Assembly (NCBI GenBank): GCA_041228345.1
Contig: CP166131.1
Span: 1,791,001 to 1,855,000 of the forward strand
Direction: 5' to 3'
Origin: Alphaproteobacteria bacterium LSUCC0396
Lineage (GTDB): Bacteria > Pseudomonadota > Alphaproteobacteria > Puniceispirillales > Puniceispirillaceae
Length of the DNA: 64,000 nt
This document shows positions 1-6,394 of this stretch, one piece after another (within the stretch, counting starts at the first letter, position 1; the number at the start of each line of letters is the position of its first letter). The notes under the pieces are model-generated. The model did not search any database. It was not told the origin of the DNA and saw only the letters and a program-made list of their open reading frames with translations. Both the position numbers and the translations under genes were made by a program.

Positions 1-363
1 GAAAGGTGATCTCTCAGTTCGAACTACAAAAGAGGTATCGATGTTAAAAGATCGGTACATCCGTTGTTGTTGATCCAACAATTCAATGAGATTTTTACGA
101 AGGTCTTTGTTGATAGGTATAATTCGTCCACTGAGACCTTTAGAACTTCTATTAGTAAGATTAATATGATCAGACACTTTACCATCACTATCACAAACCT
201 CTTTCCAACTGAGTTGTGAGATTTCTTTAGATCGAAGACCACCTTTTACGGACAAAAGGAATATGGTTTCATTTCTTAAACCATTCCTTTTTGACCGAAG
301 GTAAGACCTCATCATTTCGATTTGTGATTTATTGAGTGTCTTTGATTGTTTACCTATTCCCAT
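1..363 (-). CDS. Small tyrosine recombinase / phage integrase, C-terminus cut by window edge
   Basis: The reading frame starts at ATG 363 behind a GGAGA ribosome site and runs off the left edge after 121 residues with no stop. Residues about 30-55 (RNETIFLLSVKGGLRSKEIS) match the box I region of tyrosine recombinases, where the first catalytic Arg follows GGL. The N-terminal SAM-like core-binding domain is very short, so this is probably one of the small single-domain recombinases of plasmids and satellites. No alanine is encoded in the visible part; family positions usually holding Ala carry Ser or Lys. It is the second recombinase of the element, distinct from the one at 3278-4504. The catalytic Tyr is outside the window. 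Confidence 0.75.
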   Translation of the reverse strand, partial: MGIGKQSKTLNKSQIEMMRSYLRSKRNGLRNETIFLLSVKGGLRSKEISQLSWKEVCDSDGKVSDHINLTNRSSKGLSGRIIPINKDLRKNLIELLDQQQRMYRSFNIDTSFVVRTERSPF

Positions 364-551
364 AATTTGTCTCCAAACTGATTATCAAATTATGGTTCCT
401 AATTATATCATCATCAGTTATTTTTAACACCCCTTTTTAGGTATTAAATTACTGAATAAACTCAATATTTTATGAAATCTGATTATACTTTGTAAATTCT
501 ATAATCAGTGGTCTATAGTTGGATTAGATACCATTTTTTTTGAGTTGTTTG

Positions 552-1133
552 ATGTCTGAAGATCTGAAGTTTACCAACAAACAAAAGAACATTCGTATGG
601 AAGGTGAGGAAGGTAGTACTCAAAACCGATTACGGTATGAACTGTACACCGAAGGTTTCAAACGAATTAAAGAAGGTTTGGAAGAAGAACGATACTTTGA
701 GGTGTGTTGTATTGTTGATTCAATTATCAATGATCGTCTCACAGCATTAATCCAAACAATTAAAAACGATGACGGTATCGATTACACCTACCAATCAGTA
801 GGTATGGTGATACGAACTCTGTTTAAGATTGTTAAAGAAGATAAGATTTTACTATCAACAGATTTTAGGAAGTTGATGAGTAATATTGAACAGATTTGGT
901 TACCTAAACGAAACTTTGTAAGTCATTCGTTTGTTGGTGTTACACCATCCAACATAGATTTGAATTTAGAGGATCGATTACAGATCGTAAAAGAATGTGG
1001 TGAATTGGGTTCTAAGTATTGTAGGGATCTGACAACTGAATGTGATAAAATGATTCACATCATCAAAAATTACGGAATTCCATACAAAACCCCATTCAGT
1101 AATAGAAAATCAAATACTGAATGGGATACGTAA
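552..1133 (+). CDS. HEPN-like hypothetical protein
   Basis: The protein has 193 residues and is the only plus-strand gene in the visible element. It is rich in helix-forming residues, with a run like RYFEVCCIVDSIINDRL followed by KRNFVSH, which contains an R-x4-H motif. That is the hallmark of HEPN nucleases, many of which act as RNase toxins or defence effectors. The HEPN assignment rests on this motif and the helical pattern only, so it is an inference. It contains the single alanine seen in the element's proteins (codon at 744-746). Start 552 is the first ATG; ATG 597 is an alternative. It converges on the gene ending at 1134 with no gap. Confidence 0.55.
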   Translation: MSEDLKFTNKQKNIRMEGEEGSTQNRLRYELYTEGFKRIKEGLEEERYFEVCCIVDSIINDRLTALIQTIKNDDGIDYTYQSVGMVIRTLFKIVKEDKILLSTDFRKLMSNIEQIWLPKRNFVSHSFVGVTPSNIDLNLEDRLQIVKECGELGSKYCRDLTTECDKMIHIIKNYGIPYKTPFSNRKSNTEWDT

Positions 1134-1397
1134 TTATTTCTTTGAACCTACCAAACCTTTTTTCATCCGATTAAGTAGTTGAGAGTCGTTTGAAGAAACA
1201 CCAATCCCTAATCCACCAATATATGAAAGTAAGTTGTTCTGTTGAGAGATCAGATCGTTCTGTTTCTTTGGGTCAGTTTCAGTTTGAATCCGTTGTGATA
1301 AACCCCTCATTTTGAGTACCAAACCACCTACAACGAATTTTACCCATAGTGGATATTTACCTTCATTGATGGTGATAAATTGTTTGAAACTGTACAT
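1134..1397 (-). CDS. Small hypothetical protein (87 aa)
   Basis: I do not recognise the family. The protein starts at ATG 1397, directly after the TAG stop of the upstream gene, with a GGAGG ribosome site overlapping that gene's end. A short hydrophobic stretch (WVKFVVGGLVL, residues about 18-28) and a second Gly-rich one (LLSYIGGLGIGV) flank a polar Gln/Asn/Lys helix. This could be a small membrane-associated or holin-like protein, but the hydrophobic runs are short. It is the last gene of a minus-strand run 1954 to 1134 and has no alanine. Confidence 0.5.
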   Translation of the reverse strand: MYSFKQFITINEGKYPLWVKFVVGGLVLKMRGLSQRIQTETDPKKQNDLISQQNNLLSYIGGLGIGVSSNDSQLLNRMKKGLVGSKK

Positions 1398-1589
1398 CTA
1401 CACCTCCAATACAATGATGGTGTAGTTTTTTTGATTGGTAGTTCGTTTAAGTTCTTTATCGATCTCATCAATTTGTGAGTTATCAACGTAATCGAATTTT
1501 CTAATCTTTTTGACCTTCACCTTTTGTACGTAAGAATTGAGTTCTGATTTGGATAACTCAAAATTTTTGTTGGTGATTGGATAGATCAT
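1398..1589 (-). CDS. Small hypothetical protein (63 aa)
   Basis: A small Lys- and Asp-rich protein of unknown function. Its ATG (1587-1589) overlaps the TGA stop of the upstream ribbon-helix-helix gene as ATGA, which indicates translational coupling, and its own stop abuts the next gene. The tight packing is the main support that it is a real gene. It has no alanine codon. Confidence 0.5.
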   Translation of the reverse strand: MIYPITNKNFELSKSELNSYVQKVKVKKIRKFDYVDNSQIDEIDKELKRTTNQKNYTIIVLEV

Positions 1590-1954
1590 TTCAATTCACC
1601 TAACCTACCTAAACCACTGACGTCTGACCAATCATCGTTATGGTAGTCAGATTTTAATGGGATCATTGGTTTGTCATCATCATCAAAGTAACTATCCGTT
1701 GATGTAGTCGGTCGTTCTGATGACGGTTGGGTTCTGAATGATTTGTTTTTGTGAGATCTAAGTTTCACATCATTGAGGAGTGATTGAAGTTTATCATCCT
1801 CTTTGAGTTGTTGATGTTCAGATCTTAACCATTGTTCCATCAGTGTATTGATGATGGAGGTTCTACTAATTCGTTTGAATTTAACTAAATCATCGAATGA
1901 GGTTTTAAGGTGATTTGGACAATAAAAGGTAATGGAAGAACTATTGGTATTCAT
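1586..1954 (-). CDS. Ribbon-helix-helix DNA-binding protein
   Basis: Residues about 7-45 (SSITFYCPNHLKTSFDDLVK, then SRTSIINTLMEQWL) fit the strand-helix-helix pattern of MetJ/Arc/CopG proteins. The remaining 75 residues are polar, acidic and probably disordered. Such proteins act as copy-control repressors or relaxase accessory factors on small replicons, which fits the nearby HUH replication gene. It heads a coupled run of three minus-strand genes. Alanine is absent even in the helices, where it is normally common. Confidence 0.6.
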   Translation of the reverse strand: MNTNSSSITFYCPNHLKTSFDDLVKFKRISRTSIINTLMEQWLRSEHQQLKEDDKLQSLLNDVKLRSHKNKSFRTQPSSERPTTSTDSYFDDDDKPMIPLKSDYHNDDWSDVSGLGRLGELK

Positions 1955-1963
1955 TTTGACTCC

Positions 1964-2368
1964 TTAGTAGATCATAAACTCATCCAATGTCATTGGAGGT
2001 CGTTTGTTAGGGTAACGTTCATAAAATTCTTCAATGTGATAGGTTTCTAAATATGTATCTTCATCAACTGTTGGGTAGTTGTAGATAAGGACTGAAAAGA
2101 AATCGATTAACTGTTGTTCAGTAAAAGTTTTCATATCGTTTTTGAGATATTTGATCAGAGTTTTGAACTGTTTGAACGATATAAGTAGATTTGATTGTAG
2201 CCTTTCTTTGATGGTTATCATTATGGGTTTCACATAGAAAATATGTTTCTTAGAGATATAAATAGTTAAGTGTTTACGGAGTACAGATGATCTGTGTTGG
2301 TACTGTTCTTCGTTAACAGTTTGATGGTGGGTAGGTGGTTTTTGATAAGGTTGTGATAGACTATTCAT
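1964..2368 (-). CDS. Hypothetical protein (134 aa) of the integrated element
   Basis: I do not recognise the family. The N-terminal 40 residues are Gln/His-rich and low complexity. The rest looks helical with a basic centre (TIKERLQSNLLISFKQFKTL) and an acidic, Tyr-rich C-terminus. It ends 9 bp before the ribbon-helix-helix gene start, so the two are probably co-transcribed. One of the element's two GpC dinucleotides falls here, at the codon junction AGG-CTA (2200-2201). There is no strong ribosome site at ATG 2368, so an internal Met may be the true start. Confidence 0.45.
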   Translation of the reverse strand: MNSLSQPYQKPPTHHQTVNEEQYQHRSSVLRKHLTIYISKKHIFYVKPIMITIKERLQSNLLISFKQFKTLIKYLKNDMKTFTEQQLIDFFSVLIYNYPTVDEDTYLETYHIEEFYERYPNKRPPMTLDEFMIY

Positions 2369-2485
2369 TTGGTATTCTTTCGTTTGGTTATTAGATTTTT
2401 GATACTGTTGATGAATAAAGTGTTGTTGGTTCCAACACCTTTCACCGTACTTAGAAATGTTGATATCGATTGGGTGGTAGGAAAT

Positions 2486-2983
2486 TTATTTCGACAAACC
2501 AATGTGTGTATTTTCCCAATCGATATCAGACATAAGATCGATCTTCGATCTGTCTTTTAAGAGGTAATCTAACCAACCATCAGAATAGATTTTACGAACA
2601 TCTGTATGGTGATAACCGAATGAAGTCTTTGACCAACATTCGTTGATTACCTCTTTGAATTCATCAAATTGGAGACGATTAGGTTTTTCTAAAATCAAAT
2701 GAATGTGAGGTCGTTTGGTATGGGGAGAAACTTCCATCACTACAAATGACTTCAATCGTTTTCCGTATCGATGAAAACTGTTTTTGAAGGTGTATTGGTT
2801 AATTCGGTTCAGAAAATGTTTGGTGTTTTGTATTGATCTGATCTTATCGTTCCAACACTTAGTTTCATCTTTACCGATGAAGTATTTCTTTTCCGTAAGT
2901 GTCACCGACAGTGGTTCGTTGAACTGAACATTCGATAAGAATTCGTAGATTTTTGTTCTTTTGTAATCCTTCTGATCAATCAT
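2486..2983 (-). CDS. HUH-family replication initiator (rolling-circle Rep-like)
   Basis: This 165-residue protein shows the three rolling-circle Rep motifs in order: motif 1 PLSVTLTEKKY (residues about 24-34), motif 2 KRPHIHLILEK with the metal-binding His-x-His pair (about 90-100), and motif 3 WLDYLLKD, which supplies the nicking Tyr and downstream Lys. It would nick one strand at an origin to start rolling-circle copying. The length is at the short end for Rep proteins. The intergenic region 2984-3277 just upstream is the natural place for its origin. It has no alanine. A relaxase-like role in transfer is an alternative. Confidence 0.75.
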   Translation of the reverse strand: MIDQKDYKRTKIYEFLSNVQFNEPLSVTLTEKKYFIGKDETKCWNDKIRSIQNTKHFLNRINQYTFKNSFHRYGKRLKSFVVMEVSPHTKRPHIHLILEKPNRLQFDEFKEVINECWSKTSFGYHHTDVRKIYSDGWLDYLLKDRSKIDLMSDIDWENTHIGLSK

Positions 2984-3277
2984 CTTCTGAAACTTATTTT
3001 TAATTACACCTTAATTACCGTTTAATTATTTAGTTAAAATTATTTATATCGGTGGACCGTAGACTTTGGTCTTAGGTGTAAAAAAAATTGTTAAAATTTG
3101 GTCAAAATAGAAATCTCATTTCCTTTCCGAAATGAGTTTTTTTCCATTTCGGATCAGAAATGAAAATCAGAGGATCATTGGTGAATCGTAGGTGATCACT
3201 GAGTACGGTCTAATGGTAATAATGATGGAAACCATTACTTTTTCGTTAGAGTGACTCTACGATTAAATTAGGGATTG
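2984..3277. other. Intergenic region between rep and integrase with two hairpins; candidate origin
   Basis: There is no gene on either strand. It contains a perfect 8-bp hairpin with a T-run (3115-3143), a 7-bp inverted repeat TAATGGT...ACCATTA (3211-3237) and the imperfect repeats GGATCATTGGTGAATCG and GGTGATCACTGAG around 3172-3202. Its position directly upstream of the rep start makes it a candidate double-strand origin, but no nick site could be identified by eye. Confidence 0.35.
3115..3143 (+). terminator. Rho-independent terminator-type hairpin
   Basis: The stem CTCATTTC / GAAATGAG (8 bp, perfect) has a 6-nt loop CTTTCC and is followed on the plus strand by seven T. No plus-strand gene lies upstream of it within the visible element between 1134 and 3115. 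It either ends an unannotated plus-strand RNA or serves the minus-strand integrase transcript, whose exit side has a poorer U-tract. Confidence 0.55.
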
Positions 3278-4504
3278 TTAGTTGAACAGAAAATCAATCT
3301 TTGAAGGTTGATCTTTGGTGAATGAGTTTTTGGTAACTTCTGAAACAACATTGGGATCTCTGTTTCTGAGATGACCATAATACAATTCAATCATATCGAT
3401 TGAGGTACCTACATTTGATGATAGTTGGTAGATGTTTACCCCTTCCATCAACCTCATTGTGATGTAGGTATGTCGTAGTGAGTAAGGTGTTCGTTTCTTT
3501 CCATCACTATCGACATCTAAACCAACCTTTTGGAGTAGAGTGTTGAAAGAACCTTTGTAGGATTTTATTGGTTTTCCGTTTGGATTGACCAATACACATT
3601 CTGAAGGTGATGGTGGATGACCTAATTCTTTAGTTCTAAATTCATAAAGTCGTTTGAAGTATCTTTCGATACCAACATTACAAATTACATCTCTCCTATC
3701 GGTTTTACCTTTAACGGTAATTACAACTCTTTCATCACCAATAAGATCTTTAGTTGTGGAGATGTCTGACCACTTCAAACTTCTCATTTCTGTACCACAT
3801 CGGATACCACTGTTCCCTAATATGAGGACATACTGTTGGGTGTAGAACCTTTGACGGTGAATTCTACTGTTGGGGTGTTTGATCCACTCCCTCATAAATT
3901 CATAAAGTTTTCTCCACTCATCTTTGGTGAAGTCAGATCTACTATTGATCTTCAACTTCGGTTTAGGGATTGGTGGGACGGTGGTCAGATATCCTTTTCT
4001 CCTACCGAAATCGAAAATCTTTTTGAGTACGGTTAGGTGGTGTCTAACAGTTACATTTGAAAAATTGTTTTTGAACTGAAGTGAAATGAATGAGGTGATC
4101 AGATCTTCAGTAATTTCATCAATCGGTGTTTTACCAAAGAAAGGTTTTAGGTGTGATATCGAAATTTGTTTGTTACCATTTTTGTACTGTTCAGATTGTT
4201 CTCTAAACAAAACATCAATTTCACCAATCCATTCGTTAACTACTTTTTCAAATTGAGGTGAGGTGATTACTTCACCTCTTCGAATTTTACCTTCCAATTC
4301 ATAATACAGATCTTCGGAAAATCTTTTACCTTCGTTGAAGTCAGAAGTTTTAGTAGAACGAATTACATACCCTTTCGTATTGGGGATTTTTAACCTAACA
4401 TTCCATTTGGGATTTTTAAGGTGGGGTCGTCGATACATAACGATCCTACCGTCATTACGGAGATCAACATAATCATCATAATTCTTTGGGGTTTTACCTT
4501 CCAT
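3278..4504 (-). CDS. int: Tyrosine recombinase / phage-type integrase
   Basis: The 408 residues follow the standard plan: an N-terminal arm-binding segment, a core-binding domain (about 75-175, with FFGKTPIDEITEDLITSFI), and a catalytic domain from about 195. Catalytic elements seen are the box I Arg in LGNSGIRCGTEMRSLKW, the Lys in VKGKTD, the H-x2-R pair in YSLRHTYITMRL, and the terminal Tyr in MIELYYGHL. It lies beside the tRNA-remnant att site and reads away from it, as is usual for tRNA-targeting integrases. The whole protein contains no alanine: positions such as the box I helix use Met, Ser, Gly or Cys instead. The start at 4504 is the first ATG after the att region. Confidence 0.92.
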   Translation of the reverse strand: MEGKTPKNYDDYVDLRNDGRIVMYRRPHLKNPKWNVRLKIPNTKGYVIRSTKTSDFNEGKRFSEDLYYELEGKIRRGEVITSPQFEKVVNEWIGEIDVLFREQSEQYKNGNKQISISHLKPFFGKTPIDEITEDLITSFISLQFKNNFSNVTVRHHLTVLKKIFDFGRRKGYLTTVPPIPKPKLKINSRSDFTKDEWRKLYEFMREWIKHPNSRIHRQRFYTQQYVLILGNSGIRCGTEMRSLKWSDISTTKDLIGDERVVITVKGKTDRRDVICNVGIERYFKRLYEFRTKELGHPPSPSECVLVNPNGKPIKSYKGSFNTLLQKVGLDVDSDGKKRTPYSLRHTYITMRLMEGVNIYQLSSNVGTSIDMIELYYGHLRNRDPNVVSEVTKNSFTKDQPSKIDFLFN

Positions 4505-4646
4505 ACATCAATAGTAATTTAGATGAAGGATTAAGTAAATTTGTTAATGATTTGTTAATAGTGTTTTTGATTGATTTATGGTTGATGTAGTAGTTAAGTT
4601 ATTGTAAGTTAATGGATATGGTGAGGTTAGGTTTATAGAGAAATAT

Positions 4647-4692
4647 ATTCCTAATCTGTAGGTAGGGGGTTCGAGTCCCTCCGGGATCACCA
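4647..4692 (+). other. att site: displaced tRNA 3' end (T-arm, acceptor 3' strand, CCA)
   Basis: The T-stem GGGGG (4665-4669), the loop TTCGAGT (4670-4676), the T-stem 3' strand CCCTC (4677-4681), the acceptor 3' strand CGGGATC (4682-4688), discriminator A and CCA (4690-4692) are all in place. Upstream, TTCCTAA could be an anticodon loop, giving anticodon CCT (Arg), followed by stem strand TCTGT and a 5-nt variable loop. No D-arm or 5' acceptor strand follows the expected pattern upstream, so this is a remnant. The intact tRNA should lie at the other end of the element, left of this window. The base composition changes exactly here. Confidence 0.75.
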
Positions 4693-4793
4693 CAAGATCA
4701 AGCTTGGCCACATGGCTGGCCAAAATGGTTGATTTCAATCGCCCAAACCGTGTTTCATCGGCGAGGGATATGCCGGGTAATGAGGTGGTGAAG

Positions 4794-5648
4794 ATGAGGG
4801 TTGGCTGTGTTGGGGCCGGGGTTATGGGCCGTGAAATTATCCGCCATCTTGTAACGGCGGGCCATGATGTGGCCGCGTTTGATCTGGACCCTGTGGCGCT
4901 TGCTGCGATTGATCCGCGCGCGGTTGCGGTATCGGGTATTGCCGATCTGGCAAACAGCGCCGACGTGTTTTTCATTATTGTTGCAACCGATGCACAGACA
5001 AGTGACGTGGTCACGCAATTGCTGGCGGTTGGGCTTGGTGATGGCGCGGCAATAGCGGTCTTGGCGACCTGTCATCCAGACTCGATGGCACCGCTTGCCA
5101 AGGCGGCAAAAGCGGCCGGTATCGGTTTTATCGATGCGCCGGTCTGTTACGGCAAAAAAGGTGCGGTTGATGGCAATCTGTTGTCTTTGTGCGGCGGCGA
5201 TGTGGCGGTTGTCGAACAGCTGAAACCGGCGATGATGGCCTATAGCCGTGATGTTCTTCATGTTGGTGCCATTGGCAGCGGACAAGTTGCCAAAGCCTGC
5301 AATAACATGATGCATTGGGCTGCCTGTGTGGCGAATTATGAAGTTTTGTTTATGGCAAAAAGTCATGGCATTAATGCCCAACATATGCGTGAAATCCTGC
5401 TGCAATGTCCGGCCCGCAATACCACGCTGGAACGCTGGGACTCGACAAATTTTACATGGCATGAAAAAGATATGGATGTGGCGCTTGACCTGGCGCAGCA
5501 AAGCGGCATTACCTTGCCCTTATTCGGTCAGGTTGACCAGCTTGTGAAAACGCTTGGGCCGGATAAGGTCAAGATGCTGCTTTATGGTAATTCGGCAAGT
5601 TACCTTGGTCAGGATTTGGCTGAGACAGCCGCTGATCCAGAAAAATAA
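4794..5648 (+). CDS. NAD(P)-dependent 3-hydroxyisobutyrate dehydrogenase-family oxidoreductase
   Basis: A beta-hydroxyacid dehydrogenase of about 284 residues. It has a Rossmann GAGVMG motif at residue 7, a substrate-loop region DAPVCYGKKGAVDGNL, and the catalytic Lys in GSGQVAKACNNM. It would oxidise or reduce a small 3-hydroxy acid or aldehyde such as 3-hydroxyisobutyrate or tartronate semialdehyde; the exact substrate cannot be read. The start is set at ATG 4794 because GAGGTGG precedes it and the Rossmann strand begins at once; the frame stays open upstream to 4704. It is the first chromosomal gene after the element, whose insertion replaced whatever lay upstream. It heads the cupin cassette in the same direction. 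Confidence 0.8.
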   Translation: MRVGCVGAGVMGREIIRHLVTAGHDVAAFDLDPVALAAIDPRAVAVSGIADLANSADVFFIIVATDAQTSDVVTQLLAVGLGDGAAIAVLATCHPDSMAPLAKAAKAAGIGFIDAPVCYGKKGAVDGNLLSLCGGDVAVVEQLKPAMMAYSRDVLHVGAIGSGQVAKACNNMMHWAACVANYEVLFMAKSHGINAQHMREILLQCPARNTTLERWDSTNFTWHEKDMDVALDLAQQSGITLPLFGQVDQLVKTLGPDKVKMLLYGNSASYLGQDLAETAADPEK

Positions 5649-5670
5649 TATCTATGAGAAAATTTAAATC

Positions 5671-5725
5671 GTTCCTTTATATGGAACATTGTCCTGTTGA
5701 CAGGAATTAGTCAGCAGCCTATTCT
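5671..5725 (+). promoter_or_regulatory. Dyad operator GTTCC-N7-GGAAC followed by a strong sigma70-type promoter
   Basis: The 17-bp dyad GTTCCTTTATATGGAAC occupies 5671-5687. Nine bases later comes a perfect -35 box TTGACA (5697-5702), then a 17-bp spacer and -10 box TATTCT (5720-5725). The cupin gene ATG is at 5752 with GGGAG at 5741. The same layout recurs upstream of other operons in this window (see 8008, 17809, 23858 and 29201). A dyad directly upstream of -35 is typical of activator sites. The IclR-type regulator encoded at 11421 is the only local candidate. Confidence 0.65.
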
Positions 5726-5751
5726 AAACGCCTGTTTAACGGGAGTTGAAG

Positions 5752-6306
5752 ATGGCAGAAACCACCGAATTTGATGGCAAGAATGAAGTTGTCTGGGAAC
5801 GCTGGGCGAAAAAACGCACCTTTGTTCGCGCGCTTGAGGGCACATATGGTGAACTAAAGCAGGAACTCTATAGCCAGCCGAGGATCTATAAAACAAGTGA
5901 TCTGAACTGGAAGGGTGGCCCGCAAAGCTTTGGGAAAAAGGTCATTAACCCGCAAGCCAACAAAATTGCACAATCCATCGAGGCGCATGTCGATGTGTAC
6001 GCACCGCACGGCTATGGGCAAACCCACGGCCATATGAATTCGGCAGTGTTTTTTGTGCTGAAGGGCAAAGGTCATGATATTCATGATGGCCGCCGGTTGG
6101 ATTGGGAAGCGGGGGACGCGCTGATTGTCGAGAATGCCTGTGTTCATCAGCATCTTTCAGACTCAGACGATGAAACCTATGTTCTGGTTCTAAAGGCCAA
6201 GCCGCTGTTCCTGTTCATGCATATGATCTTTCAAAAGATGGTGCATTATCCGCCAACAGAGCCGGTAGAGGGTTATGAAGGATTTAGCCCACCGGAAAAT
6301 CTCTGA
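5752..6306 (+). CDS. Cupin-domain protein A (copy 1)
   Basis: A single-cupin protein of 184 residues. The metal-ligand region reads YGQTHGHMNSAVFFVLKG (residues about 87-104) and the second cupin motif is GDALIVENACVHQHLS. It is a paralogue of the protein at 28534-29142: both share RxFVR at the start, H-x-H in motif 1, CVHQH in motif 2 and PLFLFM near the end. It is followed by cupin B and a DMT permease, and the same three-gene order recurs at 29142-26944. The start is ATG 5752, 6 bp after GGGAG; a TTG at 5746 is also in frame. It is likely a small metal-dependent dioxygenase or isomerase, substrate unknown. Confidence 0.8.
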   Translation: MAETTEFDGKNEVVWERWAKKRTFVRALEGTYGELKQELYSQPRIYKTSDLNWKGGPQSFGKKVINPQANKIAQSIEAHVDVYAPHGYGQTHGHMNSAVFFVLKGKGHDIHDGRRLDWEAGDALIVENACVHQHLSDSDDETYVLVLKAKPLFLFMHMIFQKMVHYPPTEPVEGYEGFSPPENL

Positions 6307-6394
6307 GGAGTTAGCTCTAAACAAGGCAATTGCCGGTAAGGGCGTGCGCCGGAATTAAATCACGAAGACCCCGCGATGATAGGGTGAGGAAATT

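Larger units (their letters stand above)
1..4692. mobile_element. Integrated element at a tRNA 3' end, right-hand part, nearly devoid of GpC
   Basis: This AT-rich block is bounded on the right by a tRNA 3'-end remnant and carries an integrase beside that border, a second small recombinase, an HUH replication initiator, a ribbon-helix-helix protein and small unknown genes. Read base by base, it has only two GpC dinucleotides (744-745 and 2200-2201), while CpG is frequent. Seven GpC occur within 4701-4780, immediately beyond the border. No capsid, portal, terminase or conjugation gene is visible, so it could be a phage satellite, an integrated rolling-circle plasmid or the end of a larger element. 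The left border lies outside the window. Confidence 0.85.

Noticed and set aside
2369-2560. Plus-strand 63-residue frame
   Set aside because: It overlaps the 3' end of the HUH Rep gene antisense, has no ribosome site and no recognisable pattern.
4600-4692. Complete tRNA gene at the element border
   Set aside because: Only the 3' half folds; no 5' acceptor strand GATCCCG or D-arm is found upstream.
4704-4793. N-terminal 30-residue extension of the dehydrogenase
   Set aside because: The ribosome site and the family start both point to 4794; the extension begins just outside the att site.
4544-5014. Minus-strand frame containing a GLEPPTYRLG-like peptide
   Set aside because: That peptide is the usual artefact of translating the antisense of a tRNA 3' end; the rest is antisense to the dehydrogenase.
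4755-5501. Long antisense frame opposite the dehydrogenase gene
   Set aside because: Rich in His/Arg/Ile with no family pattern, as expected for the complement of a codon-biased gene.
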